A stretch of 64,000 bases of DNA from Aristolochia californica (Eukaryota; Streptophyta; Magnoliopsida; Piperales; Aristolochiaceae): contig JARWKL010000001.1 in assembly GCA_029961685.1 (NCBI GenBank), positions 29,958,295 to 30,022,294 of the forward strand, read 5' to 3'. The notes under the pieces were generated by a model. The model searched no databases. It was given only the letters and a program-made list of their open reading frames with translations, and was not told where the DNA came from. Shown piece by piece: positions 40,364-53,060 of this stretch (within the stretch, counting starts at the first letter, position 1; each line of letters opens with the position of its first letter). Made by a program: the position numbers and the translations under genes.

Positions 40364-42433
40364 ACGTAACGGGCTATATTTTTTTTAGAAATGACTTATG
40401 GATTGGGAGTCAACGCTCAAGTTAAAATCCCCCGCCTCCCCTTTTTAACGACAATTGGAAAACCTAATTTATAAAAACTAAAAAGAGTTTACAATCCCTA
40501 AACAGTTGTTGGAATTATCTCTTTCCACATTTTGACATAGTGCATTTTCCTTCAACCCGTAAACAAAAAAGGTAAATAGATCGCAACAAAATGAAAATTT
40601 AAGAGTTTATGTCGAAATTTTTTTTAAAAGAACAACAAATGTATGTAAACAAGATTTATTCGCACACAAAAAATGAACACAAACATTTTGTTATCCAAGT
40701 TTGGGAAATTCCACTAGTTCAACCCTAATATGATGGAATATTATGAGAAAGAGATTTCTTCCACACATGTTTTAAAAATGGATATGCATGCTTGAAACAT
40801 GTTAAAGATGAAAATGACCTATAGATCCAAACCTTTTAAAGAGAAGAAAAAACGCTCATCAAAATTCACAAGTGAACGTGTGGTGGGATATTTACCCGAG
40901 TTAAACAAGCCATTATTGTGACCATTTACAAAAAGATGACCTAACAATCATAGATGTTTGTAAAGTGTTTTATCATGCGTAACAGGCTATAATTTTGTAA
41001 GAACTGACTTATGGATTAGAAGTCAACATTCAGTTAAAAATCCTCTGCCACCCCTTTGTCACGACAATTGCAAAACCATACAAATAAAAACTAAAAAGAG
41101 TTTACAATCCCTAAAAATTACTAAAACTCTTTGGAATTATCTTTCTCCACATTTGTGCATTGTGCATTTCCATTTTAGATCTATAGTTTTTTCTTAAATC
41201 AAGATACTGAGTTTTCGCTCTCTCTTCATCACGTAAACAAAAACGAAAAATAGATCACAAGAAAATGAAAATTTTAGAGTTGATGTATGGAAAAAATTTA
41301 AAACAACAACAAATGTAATTAAATAAAATTTATTCGCACACCACAAATGTACACAAAAGTTTTGTTATCCAAGTTTGGGAAATTCCACAAGTTCAACCCT
41401 AATTGCGAAGGAGATTTCTTCTACACATGTTTTAAAAATGGATATGCATGCTTAAATCATGTTAAATATCCAAATGCCCTTTGGATCAATACCTTTTAAA
41501 GAGAAAAACAAATGCTCATGAAATTCTCAAGTCAACGTGCGGCGGGATATTTACCTGAGTCAACAAGCGATTATTTTACCCTTTTACAAAAAGTTGACCT
41601 AACAATCGTAGATGATTTTAAAGTGATTTATCATGCGTAATGGGCTATAATTTTGTAAGAAATCACTTATGGATTGGGAGTCAACGCTCAGTTGAACATC
41701 CCATCCACCCCCTTTTCCCACCGACTACAAAACCTAATATATAAAAACTAAAAAAAGTTTACAATCCCTAAAAATTACTGACGCTCTTTGGAATTATCTC
41801 TCTCAACATTTTTGAATTGTGCAATTCCATTTTAGAAGTATACTTTTTTTAAAATCAAAACTTTGAGTTTCCGCTCTCCCTTAAACCCTTAGACAAAAAA
41901 GGCAAAAAGATCACAAAAAAATGAAAATTTTAGAGTTTATGTATGGAAAAAGTTTAAAACAACAACAAATGTAAGAAAAGAAAATTTATTCGCACACCAC
42001 AAATGAACACAAAAGTAAAGTTTTTTTATCCAAGTTTTGGAAACTCCACTAGTTCAACCCTAATAACTTGGAATTTTATAAAAAGAGATTTCTTCTACAG
42101 ATTTTTTAAAAATGGATTTGCATGCTTGAAACATCTTAAAGTTGAAAATGATCTATGAATCAAAACCTTTTACAGAGAATAACAATCGCTCATTAAATTC
42201 TCAAGTGAACGTGCAGTAGGATATTACCCCAGTCAAACAAGCCCTTATTTTTCCCATTTACAAAAAGCTGACTTAAGAATCATAGGAGACATCAAAGTAA
42301 TTTATCATCCATAACATCCGATATGTATGTAAGAATTAACTTATGGATTTGGAGTCAACGCTGAGTTAAAAATCCCCCGCCTCACCCTTTTCTAACGATT
42401 GCAAAACCTAATATATAAAATCTAAAAAGAGTT

Positions 42434-42444
42434 TACATTTTTTC
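42434..42444 (+). other. Deletion junction in M66, about 44 bp missing
   Basis: AAGAGTTTACA joins TTTTTTCAATGTGC. In intact monomers TACA occurs at both ends of the lost segment (GTTTACAATCC and TCTACATTTG), so joining at a four-base repeat explains it. Confidence 0.8.
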
Positions 42445-42850
42445 AATGTGCATTTCCATTTTAGATGTGTACTTTTTTGTTAAATAAAAACTTTGATTTT
42501 TTGCTCTCCCATCATCCCATAAACAAAACAAGACAAATAGATCACAACAAAATGAAAATTTTAGAGTTTATGTCTGGAAATAATTTAAAACAATAGCAAA
42601 TGTAAGTAAAGAAAATTTATTCTCACACCACAAATGAACACAAAAGTTTAGTTATCCAAGTTTTGGAAATTCCACTAGTTCAACCCTAATAGCTTGGAAT
42701 TTTATAAGAAAATGATTTCTTCCACACATGTTTGAAAAATCGATATGCATGCTTAAAACATGTTAAAGATGCAAATGACCTATAGATCCAAACCATTGAA
42801 AGAGAGAAAAAAATGCTCATCAAAATTCTAAAGTGAACGAGCGGTTGGAT

Positions 42851-42862
42851 ATTTACTAAAAG
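42851..42862 (+). other. Deletion between two ATTTAC repeats in M67, about 37 bp
   Basis: GGATATTTAC is followed by TAAAAGCTGACC. In intact monomers ATTTAC occurs twice, at GGATATTTACCCGAG and GCCCATTTACAAAAAG. The product keeps one copy and loses the segment between. Confidence 0.82.
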
Positions 42863-43756
42863 CTGACCTAACAATTATAGATGATTGTAAAGTGATTTAT
42901 CATGTGTAACGGGCCATATTTTTGTAAGAACTGACTTATGTATTGGGAGTCAACACTTTGTTAAAAATCCCCCGCCTCCCCCTTTTCTTGATGATTTCAA
43001 AACCTAATATATAAAAACTAAAAAGAGTTTCAATCCCTAAAAATTAAAGACACTCTTTGGAATTTTCTTTCTTCACATTTGTGCATTGTGCATCTCCATT
43101 TTAGAAGTATACTTTTTTTTTAAATCAAAATTTTGAGTTTTCACTATCACTTCATCCCGTAAACAAAAAAGGCAAATAGATCTCAATAAAATGAAAATTA
43201 TAGAGTTTATGTATGGAAAAAATTTAAAACAACAACAAATGTAAATAAAGAAAATTTATTCGCACGTCACAAATGAACACAAAAGTTTTGTCATCCAACT
43301 TTGGGAAATTCCACTAGTTCAACCCTAAAAGCTTGGAATTTTTTAGGAAAGAGATTTCTTCTACACATGTTTTAAAAATGGATATGAATGCTTGAAACAT
43401 GTTAAATATGCAAATGAACTATGGATCCAAACCTTTTAAAGAGAATATCAAACGCTCAATAAATTCTCAAGTGAACGTGCGGTGGCATATTTACCCGAGT
43501 CAAACAACCCATTATTTTGCCCATTTAAAAAAAGTCGACCTAACAATCGTAGAGGATTGTAAAGATATTTATCATGCATAACTTGTTAATTTTTTGTAAG
43601 ATATGACTTATGGATTGGGAGTCAACACTCAGATAAAAATCCCCCGCCTCCCCCGAATCCCGTCGATTGCAAAACCTAATATATAAAAAACTAAAAAGAG
43701 TTGATGATACCTAAAAATTTCAGACACTCTTCGGGATTATCTTTCTCTACATTTGA

Positions 43757-43815
43757 GAGTTGTGCATTTCCATTTTTTTGTGCGTTGTGCATCTCCATTT
43801 TCATTTACATTTGCT
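43757..43815 (+). other. Local duplication and loss in the GTGCATT region of M68
   Basis: The motif GTGCATTTCCATTTT appears twice in diverged form (GTTGTGCATTTCCATTTTT, then GCGTTGTGCATCTCCATTTT). The following GATGTATACTTTTTTC stretch is missing. The normal monomer already holds the short direct repeat GTGCATTGTGCATT, so slippage is likely. Confidence 0.7.
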
Positions 43816-44705
43816 CTGCCATCATCCTGTAAATAAAAAAGGCAAATATATCACAAAAAATGAAAATGTTACAGTTTAGCTATGGAAAAAAATTAAAACA
43901 ACGACAAATATAAGTAAAGAAAATTTATTCACACACCACAAATGAACAAAAAAGTACTGTTATCCAAGTTTGGGAAATTCCACTAGTTCAACATTAATAA
44001 CTTGGATTTTTATGAGAAAGAGATTTCTTCTACACATGTTTTAAAAATGAATATCCATGCTTGAAAAATTTTAAAGATGAAAATGACCTATAGATCCAAA
44101 CCTTTTAAAGAGAAGGAAAAAAGCTTGTCAAAATTTTCAAGTGAACGTGCGGTGGGATATTTTCTTGAGTAAAAAAAGTCATTATTTTGCCCATTTACAA
44201 AAAGCTGACCTAAAAATGATAGATGATTGTAAAGTGATTTATCATGCATAACGGGCTATAATTTTGTAAGAACTGACTTATGGATTGGGAGTCAACGCTT
44301 AGCTAAAAATCCCCTCGCCTCCCCTTTTTCCCGACGATTGCAAAACCTTGTATATAAAAACTAAAAAGAGTTTACAATCCCTATAAATTGCTCACACTCT
44401 TTGGAATTATCTTTGTCTACATTTGTGCATTGTGCATTTCCATTTTAGATGTATACTTTTTTCTTAAATCAAAACTTTGAGTTTTCGCTCTCTCTTGATC
44501 CAGTAAAAAAAAGACAAATAGATCACAAAAAAATGAAAATTTTAGAGTTTATGAAAAGAAAAAATTTAAAACAACCACAAAATTTAAGTAAAGAAAATTT
44601 ACACGCACACCACAAATTAACACAAAAGTATTGTTCTCCAAGTTTGGGAAATTCCACTTGTTCAACCCTAATAGCATGGAATTTTATGAGAAAGAGATTT
44701 CTTCT

Positions 44706-44726
44706 ACACATGTTGTAAAAGAAATG
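44706..44726 (+). other. Deletion between two ACATGTT repeats at the M70 anchor, about 35-40 bp
   Basis: CTACACATGTTGTAAAAG is followed directly by AAATGACC. Intact copies contain ACATGTTTTAAAAATG and, about 38 bp later, ACATGTTAAAGATG. One ACATGTT is kept and the ATGCATGC segment between is lost. The open frame stays readable across the junction. Confidence 0.82.
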
Positions 44727-45381
44727 ACCTATGGATCCAAACCTTTTAAAGAGAAGAACATACACTCATTAAATTCTCAAGTGAACGTGATGTGGGATAT
44801 TTACCTAAGACAAACCAGCCATTATTTTGCCCACTTACAAAAAACTGACCTAACAATCATAGATGATTGTAAAGTGATTTATCATGTGTGACAGGCTATA
44901 TTTTTTTAAGAACTGACTTATGGATTGGGAGTCAACGCTCAGTTAAAAATCCCTCGCCTCCCCCTTTTCCCGACGATTGCAAAACCTAATATATAAAAAC
45001 TAAAAAGAGTTTACAATCTCAAAAAATTACACACACTCTTTGGAATTATCTTTGTCTACATTTGTGCATTTTCCATTTCCATTTTAGTTGTATACTTTTT
45101 TCTTAAATATAAATTTTGAGGTTTTGAATACCCTTCATCCCGTAAACAAAAAAGGCAAAGAGATCTCAAAAAAATAAAAATTTTAGAGTTTATGTATGGT
45201 AAAAATTTTAAACAACAACAAATTTTAGTGAAGAAAATTTATTTGCACACCACAAATGAACACAAAAGTTTTGTCATCCAAGTTTAGGAAATTCCACTAG
45301 TTCAACCCTAATAGCTTGGAATTTTACTAGAAAGAGATTTCATCTACACAAGTTTTCAAAATGGATATGCATGCTTGAAAC

Positions 45382-48300
45382 ATGTTAAAGATGCAAATGA
45401 CCTATGGATCCAAACCTATGAAGAGATTAACAAACACTCATTAAATTCTCAAGTTAACGTGTTGTAGGATATTTACCCGAGTCAAACAAGCCATTATATT
45501 CTCCATTTACAAAAACTTGACCTAACAATCGTAGATGATTGTAAAGTGATTTATCATGCGTAAGGGGTATATTTTTGTGAGAAATGACTTATGGATTGGT
45601 AGTCAATGCTCAGTTAAAAATCCCCCGCCTCCCCTTTTTCACACAAATGCAAAACCTAACATATAAAAACTAAAAAGAGTTTACAATCCCTAAAAATTAT
45701 AGACACTCTTTGGAATTATCTCTCTCTACAATTCTGCATTGTGCATTTCCATTTTAGATGTATACTTTTTTATTAAATCAGAACTTTGAGTTTTCGGTCT
45801 CCCTTCATCCCGTAAACAAAAAAGGCAAATAGATCACAACAAAATGAAAATCTAAGAGTTTAAGTAAGGAAAAATTTTCAAAAAACAAAAAATACAAGTA
45901 AATAAAATTCATTCGCACACCACCAAAGAACACAAAAATTTTTTTATCCAAGTTTGGGAAATTCCACTAGTTCAACCCTAATAGCTTGGAATTATATAAG
46001 AAAGAGATTTTTTCTACAGATTTTTTAAAAATAGATATGCATGATTGAAACATATTAATGGTGCAAACGACCGATGGATCCAAACCTTTTAAAGAAAATA
46101 GCAAACGCTCATTAAATTCTTAAGTGACCGTGCGGTGGGATATTTACCCGAGTCAAACAAGCCATTATCTTGTCCATTTACAAAAGGCTGACCTAACAAT
46201 CGTAGATGATTGTAAAGTGATTTATCATGCCTAATGGGCTATATATTTTTAAGAAATGACTTATGGATTGGGAGTCAAAGTTCAGTTAAAAATCCCCTGC
46301 CTCCCCCTTTTCCTGAGAATTGCAAAACCTAATATATAAAAACAAAAAAGAGTTTACATTCCCTAAAAATTATAAACACACTTTGGAACTATCTCTCTCT
46401 ATACTTTGTGAGTTGTGCATTTCCATTTTAGATGTATACTTTTTTTTAAATAAAAACTTTGAGTTTTCTCTCCCCCTTCATCTTCATCTCGTAAATTTAA
46501 AAGGTAAAAAGATCACAAAAAAAGAAAATTTTAGAGTTTATGTATGGAAACAATTTAAAACAACAACAAATGTAAGTAAAGAAAATTTATTCGCACACCA
46601 GAAATGAACATAGAAGTATTGTTATCCAAGTTTGGGAAATTCTACTTGTTCAACCCTAATAGCTTGGAATTTTATAAGAAAGAGATTTCTTGTACACATG
46701 TTTTAAAAATTTATATGCATGGTTGAAACATGTTAAAGATGCAAATGACATATAGATCCAAACCTTTTAAAGAGAAGAAAAAACGTTCGTCAAAATTCTC
46801 AAGTGAACGTGCGGTGGGATATTTACCCGAGTCAAACAAGCCATTATCTTGCCGATTTACAAAAAATTGACCTAACAATCGTAGATGATTGTAAAGTGAT
46901 TTAACATGCCTAACGGGCTATATATTTGTAAGAAATGACTTATGGATTGGGAGTCAAAGCTCAGTTAAAAATCCCCCGCCTCCCCCTTTTCCCGACGATT
47001 CAAAAACCTAATATATAAAAACTAAAAAGAGTTTACAATCCTTAAAAATTATAGACAGTATTAAGCATTATCTCTCTCTACTTTTCTGCATTGTGCATTT
47101 CCATTTTATATTTAAACTTTTTTCTTAAATCAGAACTTTGTGTTTTTCGCTCTCCCTTCATCTTGTCAACAAAAAAGGCAAATAGATCACAACAAAATGA
47201 AAATTTAAGAGTTTAACTAAGGAAACAATTTTAAAAAACAAAAAATTTAAGTAATGAAAATTCATTCTCACTCCACAAATGAACACAAAAGTTTTATTAT
47301 CCAAGTTTGGGAAATTCCACAAGTTCAACCCTAATAGCTTGGAATTTTATAAGAAAGAGATTTCTTCTACACATGTTTTAAAAATAGATATGCATGCTTG
47401 AAACATGTTAAAGGTGCAAATGACCGATGGATCCAAACCCTTAAAAGAGAATAGCAAACGCTCATTAAATTCTCAAGTGAACGTGCGATGGAATTTTTAC
47501 CCGAATCAAACAAGCCATTATTTTGCCCATTTACAAAAAGTGACCTAACAATCATAGATGATTGTCAAGGGATTTATCATCCTCACAGGCCATATATTTG
47601 TCAGAAATGACATATGGATTGGGAGTCAAAGCTCAGTTAAAAATCCCTCGCCTCCTCCTTTTCCCGACGATTGGAAAACCTAATATATAAAAACTAAAAA
47701 GAGTTTAAAATCCCTCAAATTTACAGACACACTTTGTAATTATCTCTCTGTACATTTGTGAGTTGTGCATTTCCATTTTAGATGTATAATTTTTTCTTAA
47801 ATAAAAACATTGAGTTTTCACTCCCCCTTTATCCCGTAAATTAAAAAGGCAAATAGATCACAAAAAAATGAAAATTTCAGAGTTTATGTATGGAAAAAAT
47901 TTAAAACAACAACAAATGTAAGTGAAGAAAATTTATTCGTGCACCATAAATGAACACAAAAGTATTGTTATCCAAGTTTGGGAAATTCCACTAGTTCAAC
48001 CCTAACAGCTTGGAATTTTTTAAGAAAGTGATTTCTTCTACACATGTTTTAAAAATGGATATGCAAACTTCAAACATGATAAAGATGCAAATGACCTATG
48101 GATTCAAACCTTTTAAAGAGAATAACAAACGCTCATTAAATTTTCAAGTGAACGTGCGGTGGGATATTTACCTGAGTCAAACAAGACATTATTCTGCCCG
48201 TTTACAAAAAGTTGTCCAAACAATCATAAATGATTGTAAAGTGATTTATCATGCGTAACAGGCTATATTTTTGAAATAAATGACTTATGGATTGGGAGTC

Positions 48301-51300
48301 AAAGCTCACTTAAAAGTCCCCCACCTCCCCCTTTTCCCGACGATTGTAAAACCTCGTATATGAAAACTATAAAGAGTTTAAAATCCCTAACATTTACAGA
48401 CACACTTTTTAATTATCTATCTCTACATTTGTGAGTTGTGCATTTCCAATTTAGATGTATACTTTTTTGTTAAATAAAAACTTTGATTTTTCGCTCCCCC
48501 TTCATCCCGTAAATTAAAAAGGCAAATAGATCACAAAAAATTGAAAATTTTAGAGTTTATGTATGGAAAAAATATAAAACAACAACAAATGTAAGTGAAG
48601 AAAATTTATTCGCCCACCAGAAATGAACACAAAAGTATTGTTTTCCAAGTTTGGGAAATTCCACTAGTTCAACTCTAATAGCATGGAATTTTATAGGAAA
48701 GAGATTTTTTCTACACATGTTTTAAAAATGGATATGCATGTTTGAAACATGTTAAAGATCCAAATGACCTATAGATCTAAACCTTTTAAAGAGACAAAAA
48801 AACGCTTGTCAAAATTCTCAAGTGAATGTGCGGTGGGATATTTACCCGAATCAAACAAACCATTATTCTGCCCATTTACAAAAAGCTGTCCTAACAATCA
48901 TCGATGATTATTAAGTGATTTATCATGCGTAACATGCTATATTTTTGTAAGAACTGACTTATAAATCGGGAGTCATCACTCAGTTAAAAATCCCCCACGT
49001 CCCCATTTTCCTGACGAATGCAAAACCTTATTTATAAAACTAAAATGAGTTTAGAATCCCTAAAAATTACTGACACTCTTTGGAATTATCTCTGTCTACA
49101 TTTGTGTATTGTTCATTTCCATTTTAGAAGTATACTTTTTTCTTAAATTAGAAGTTTGATTTTTCGCTCACCCTTCATCCCGTAAACAAAAAAGTAAAAT
49201 AGATCGCAAAAAAATGAAAATTTTAGAGTTTATGTATGGAAAAAATTTAAAATAACAACAAATGTAAGTAAAGAAAATTTATTCAAACACCACAAATGAA
49301 CACAAAATTTTTTTTTTCCAAGTTTTGGAAATTCCACTACTTCAACTCTTATGGCTTGGAGTTTTATAAGAAAGAGATTTCTTCGACACATGTTTTAAAT
49401 ATGGATATGCATGCTTGAAACATGTTAATGATGCAAATGACCTATGGATCCAAACCTTTAAAATAGAAGAAAAAAAGCTCATTAATTTCTCAGGTGAGTG
49501 TGATGTAGGATATTTACCCAAGTCCAACAAGCCATATTTTTGCCAATTTACAAAAAGCTAACCTAACAATCATAGATGATTGTAAAGTGATTTATCATGC
49601 GTAACAGACTATATTTTTGTAAGAACTGACTATGGATTGGGAGTCAATGCTCAGTTAAAAATCCCCCGCGTCCCCCTTTTCCTGAAGATTGCAAAACATT
49701 ATATATAAAAACTAAAAAGAGTTTACAATCCCTAAAAATGACAAACACTCTTTGGAATTATCTATGTCAACATTTGTGCATTGTGCATTTCCATCTTATA
49801 TGTATACTTTTTGCTTAAATCAAAACATTGAGTTTTTGCTTACCCTTCATCTCGTAAACAAAAAAGGCAAACAGATTACAACAAAATGAAAATTTTAGAG
49901 TTTATGTATGGAAAAAAATTTAAACAACAACCAATGTATGTAAAGAAAATTTTTTTGCATACCACAAATGAACACAAAAGTTTTGTTATCAAGTTTTGGA
50001 AATTCCACTAGTTCAAACCTAATAGCTTGGAATTTTATAAGGAAGAGATTTCTTCTACACATGTTTTAAAAATGGATATGCATGCTTGAAACATGTTAAA
50101 TATGTAAATGACCTATGGATCCAAACCTTTTAAAGAGTAGAAAAAATGCTCATTAAATTCTCAAGTAAACGTGAAATGGGATATTTACTCGAGTCAAACA
50201 AGCCATTATTTTTCCCATTGATGAAAAGCTGACTAAAAATTGTAGATGATTGAAAAGTGCATTTTGATGTGTAACGAGCTATAATTTTTTTAAGAAATGA
50301 CTTATGGATTTGGAGTCAACGCTCAGTTAAAAATCCTCCGCCTCCCCCTTTTCTCGATGATTGCAAAACCTATATATAAAAACAAAAAAGAGTTTACAAT
50401 CCCTAAAAATTAGTGACACTCATTGGAATTATCTCTCTTTTCATTTGTGCATTGGGCATTTCCTTTTTAGATGTATACTTTTTTATTAAATCAAAACTTT
50501 GAGTTTTCGTTCTACCTTCATCCCATAAACAAAAAAAGGCCTATAGATCACAACAAAATGAAAATTTTAGAGTTTATATATGGAAAAATTAATAAACAAA
50601 AAATGTAAGTAAGAAAAATTTATTCGCACACCACATTTGAACAAATGTTTTTAATTATCCATGTTTGGGAAATTCCACTAGTTCAACCCTAATAGCTTGG
50701 AATTTTATATGAAAGAGATTTCTTCTACACATGTTTTAAAAATGGATATGCATGCTTGAAACATGTTAAAGAAGCCAAATGACCTATGGATCAAATCCTT
50801 TTAAAGAGAATAACAAACGCTCATTAAATTCTCAAGTGAACTGGTGGTGGGATATTTACCCGAGTCAAACAAGCCATTATTTTGCCCGTTTACAAAAAAG
50901 TTGACCTAACAATCATATATGAAGGTAAAGTGATTTATCATGTGTAACGGGCAATGTTTTGCTAAGAAATGACTTATGGATTGGGAGTCAACGCTAAGTT
51001 AATTATCCCCCACCTCCCCCTTTTCCCGACGATTGCAAAATCTAATAAATAAAAACTTAAAGGAGTTTATAATCCGTAAAAAATACAGACATTCTTTGGA
51101 ATTATCTCTCTGTACATTTGTGCATTGTGCATTTCCATTTTAGATGTATTCTTTTTTCTTAAATGAAAACTTTGAGTTTTCGCTCTCCCTTAATCCCATA
51201 AAAAAAGGCAAATAGATCACAACAAAATGAAAATTTTAGAGTTTATGCATGGAAAGAATTTAAAACAACAACAAAGGTAAGTGAAGAATATTTATTCGCA

Positions 51301-52108
51301 TAACACAAATGAACACAAAAGTTTTGTCATCCAAGTTTGGGCAATTTTACTAGTTCAACCCTAATAGCTTGCAATTTTATAAGAAAAATATTTCTTCAAC
51401 TCATGTTTTAAAAATGAATATCCAAGCTTGAAACTTTTTCAAGATGCAAATGACCTATAGATCCGTACCTTTTAAAGAGAATAACAAACGCTCATCAAAT
51501 TCTCAGGTGAGTGTGCGATGGGATATTTACCCGAGTCAAACAAGCCACTATTTTGCCCATTTACAAAAAGTTGACCTAAAAATCGTAGATAATTGTAAAG
51601 TGATTTATGATACGTAACACGCTATATTTTTGTAAGAAATGACTGATGAATTGGAAGTCAACGCTTATTTAAAAATCCACAGCCTCCCCCTTTTCTCGAT
51701 GATTGCAAAACCTAATATATAAAGTCTAAAAAGAGTTTACAATCCCAAAAAAATTGCAAACTCTCTTTGGAATTATCTCTCTCTACATTTGTACATTGTA
51801 CATTTCCATTTTAGATGTATACTTTTTTCTTAAATCAAAACTTTGAGTTTTCGCTCTCCCTTCATCTCGTGAACCAAAAAGGAAAATAGATTAGAATAAA
51901 ATGAAAATTTTAGAGTTTATCTATGGAAAAAAATTAAAACAACAACAAAACTAAGTAAAAATAATGTATTCACACACCACAAATGAACACAGAAGTTTCG
52001 TTATCCAACTTTGGGAAATTCTACTTGTTCAACCCTAATAGCTTGGAATTTTATAAGAAAGAGATTTCTTCTACACATGTTTTAAAAATGGATAAGAATG
52101 CTTGAAAC
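45382..52108 (+). repeat. Monomers M71-M80
   Basis: Anchors are at 45382, 46052, 46730, 47405, 48076, 48749, 49422, 50093, 50763 and 51435, all within 670-678 bp spacing. M72 and M74 share GACCGATGGATCC and GAATAGCAAACGC at an offset of 1353 bp. The tails of M71 and M73 share AAATCAGAACTTTG and AAGTAA-type changes. The tails of M72, M74 and M75 share GAGTTGTGCATTTCC and CGTAAATT, indicating a two-monomer duplication. Confidence 0.92.
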
Positions 52109-53060
52109 ATGTTAAAGATGCAAATGACCTATGGATCGAAACCTTTTCAAGAGAATAACAAACGCTAATTAAATTCTTAAGGGAACGTGCGGTGGGATAT
52201 TTACCCGAGTGAAACAAGCCATTATTTTGCCCATTTACAAAAAGTTGACCTAAATATCATAGATTATTTTAAAGTTATTTATCATGGATAACGGGCTCTA
52301 TTTTTGTAAGAAATGACTTATGGATTGGGAGTCAACGGTTAGTTAAAAATCCCTCGCCTCCCCCTTTTCCCGACGATTGCAAAACCTTTACATAAAAAAA
52401 AATGAGTTTACAATCCCTAAAAATTATAGACACTCATTGGAATTATCTCTCTCTACATTTGTGCATTGTGCATTTCCATTTTTGATGTATAATTTTTTCT
52501 TAAATAAAAATTTGAGTTTTCGCTCTCTCTTCATCCTGTAAAAAAAATGGCAAAAAGACCATTGTAAAGTGATTTATCATGCATAGCGGGCTATATTTTT
52601 TTTAAGAAATTTGGATTGGGTGTCAATGCTCCCTTAAGTATCCCCGCCTCCCCCTTTTCACAACGATTGCAAAACCTAATAAATAAAAACTAAAAAGAGT
52701 TTACAATCCCTAAAAATTACAGACACTCGTTGTTATTATCTCTCTCCACATTTTTTCATTGTGCATTTCCCTTTTTGATGTATACTTTTTTCTTAAATAA
52801 AAACTTTGAGTTTTCACTCCCTCTTCATCCTGTAAAAAAAAAAAGGCAAAAAGACCACAAAAAAATGAAAATTTAAGAGTTTATGTGTGGAAAACATTTC
52901 AAATACAACGAATGTACGAAAAGAAAATTTATTCGCACACCATAAATGAACACAAAAGTTTTGTTATCCAAGTCTGGGAAATTCCACTAATAGCTTGGAA
53001 TTTTATAAGAAAGAGATTTCTGCTACACATGTTTTAAAAATGGATATGTATGCTTGAAAC
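52109..53060 (+). repeat. M81 fused to headless remnant M82
   Basis: The distance from the M81 anchor to the M83 anchor is 952 bp, against 1344 expected. Near 52559, GGCAAAAAGACC of the M81 tail joins ATTGTAAAGTGATTTATC of M82, removing about 375 bp including the anchor. The M82 tail again reads TTCATCCTGTAAAAAAA and GGCAAAAAGACCACAAAA, so the two tails are close relatives. M82 also lacks GACTTAT near 52609. Confidence 0.87.

Larger units (their letters stand above)
40192..45381 (+). repeat. Monomers M63-M70 with several deletions
   Basis: Anchors are at 40192, 40799, 41459, 42133, 42760, 43399, 44068 and 44709 (virtual). Short spacings of 607, 660, 627, 639 and 641 bp reflect separate deletions. 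M63 lost about 40 bp near 40250, about 12 bp near 40505 and about 52 bp near 40548 (GCATTTT joins CCTTCAACC). M65 lost about 15 bp near 41405. The AAAAACGCTCATCAAAATTC variant is seen in M64 and, with changes, in M67 and M69. Confidence 0.9.

Noticed and set aside
44449..44718. Frames in the CT-rich and A-rich half (5008-5196, 5731-5922, 23456-23644, 44449-44718, 46320-46607, 54064-54282, 60106-60411)
   Set aside because: These read the TTTCTTAAATCAAAACTTTGAG region where chance indels remove stops. The consensus frame has several stops, and the starts and lengths differ from copy to copy.
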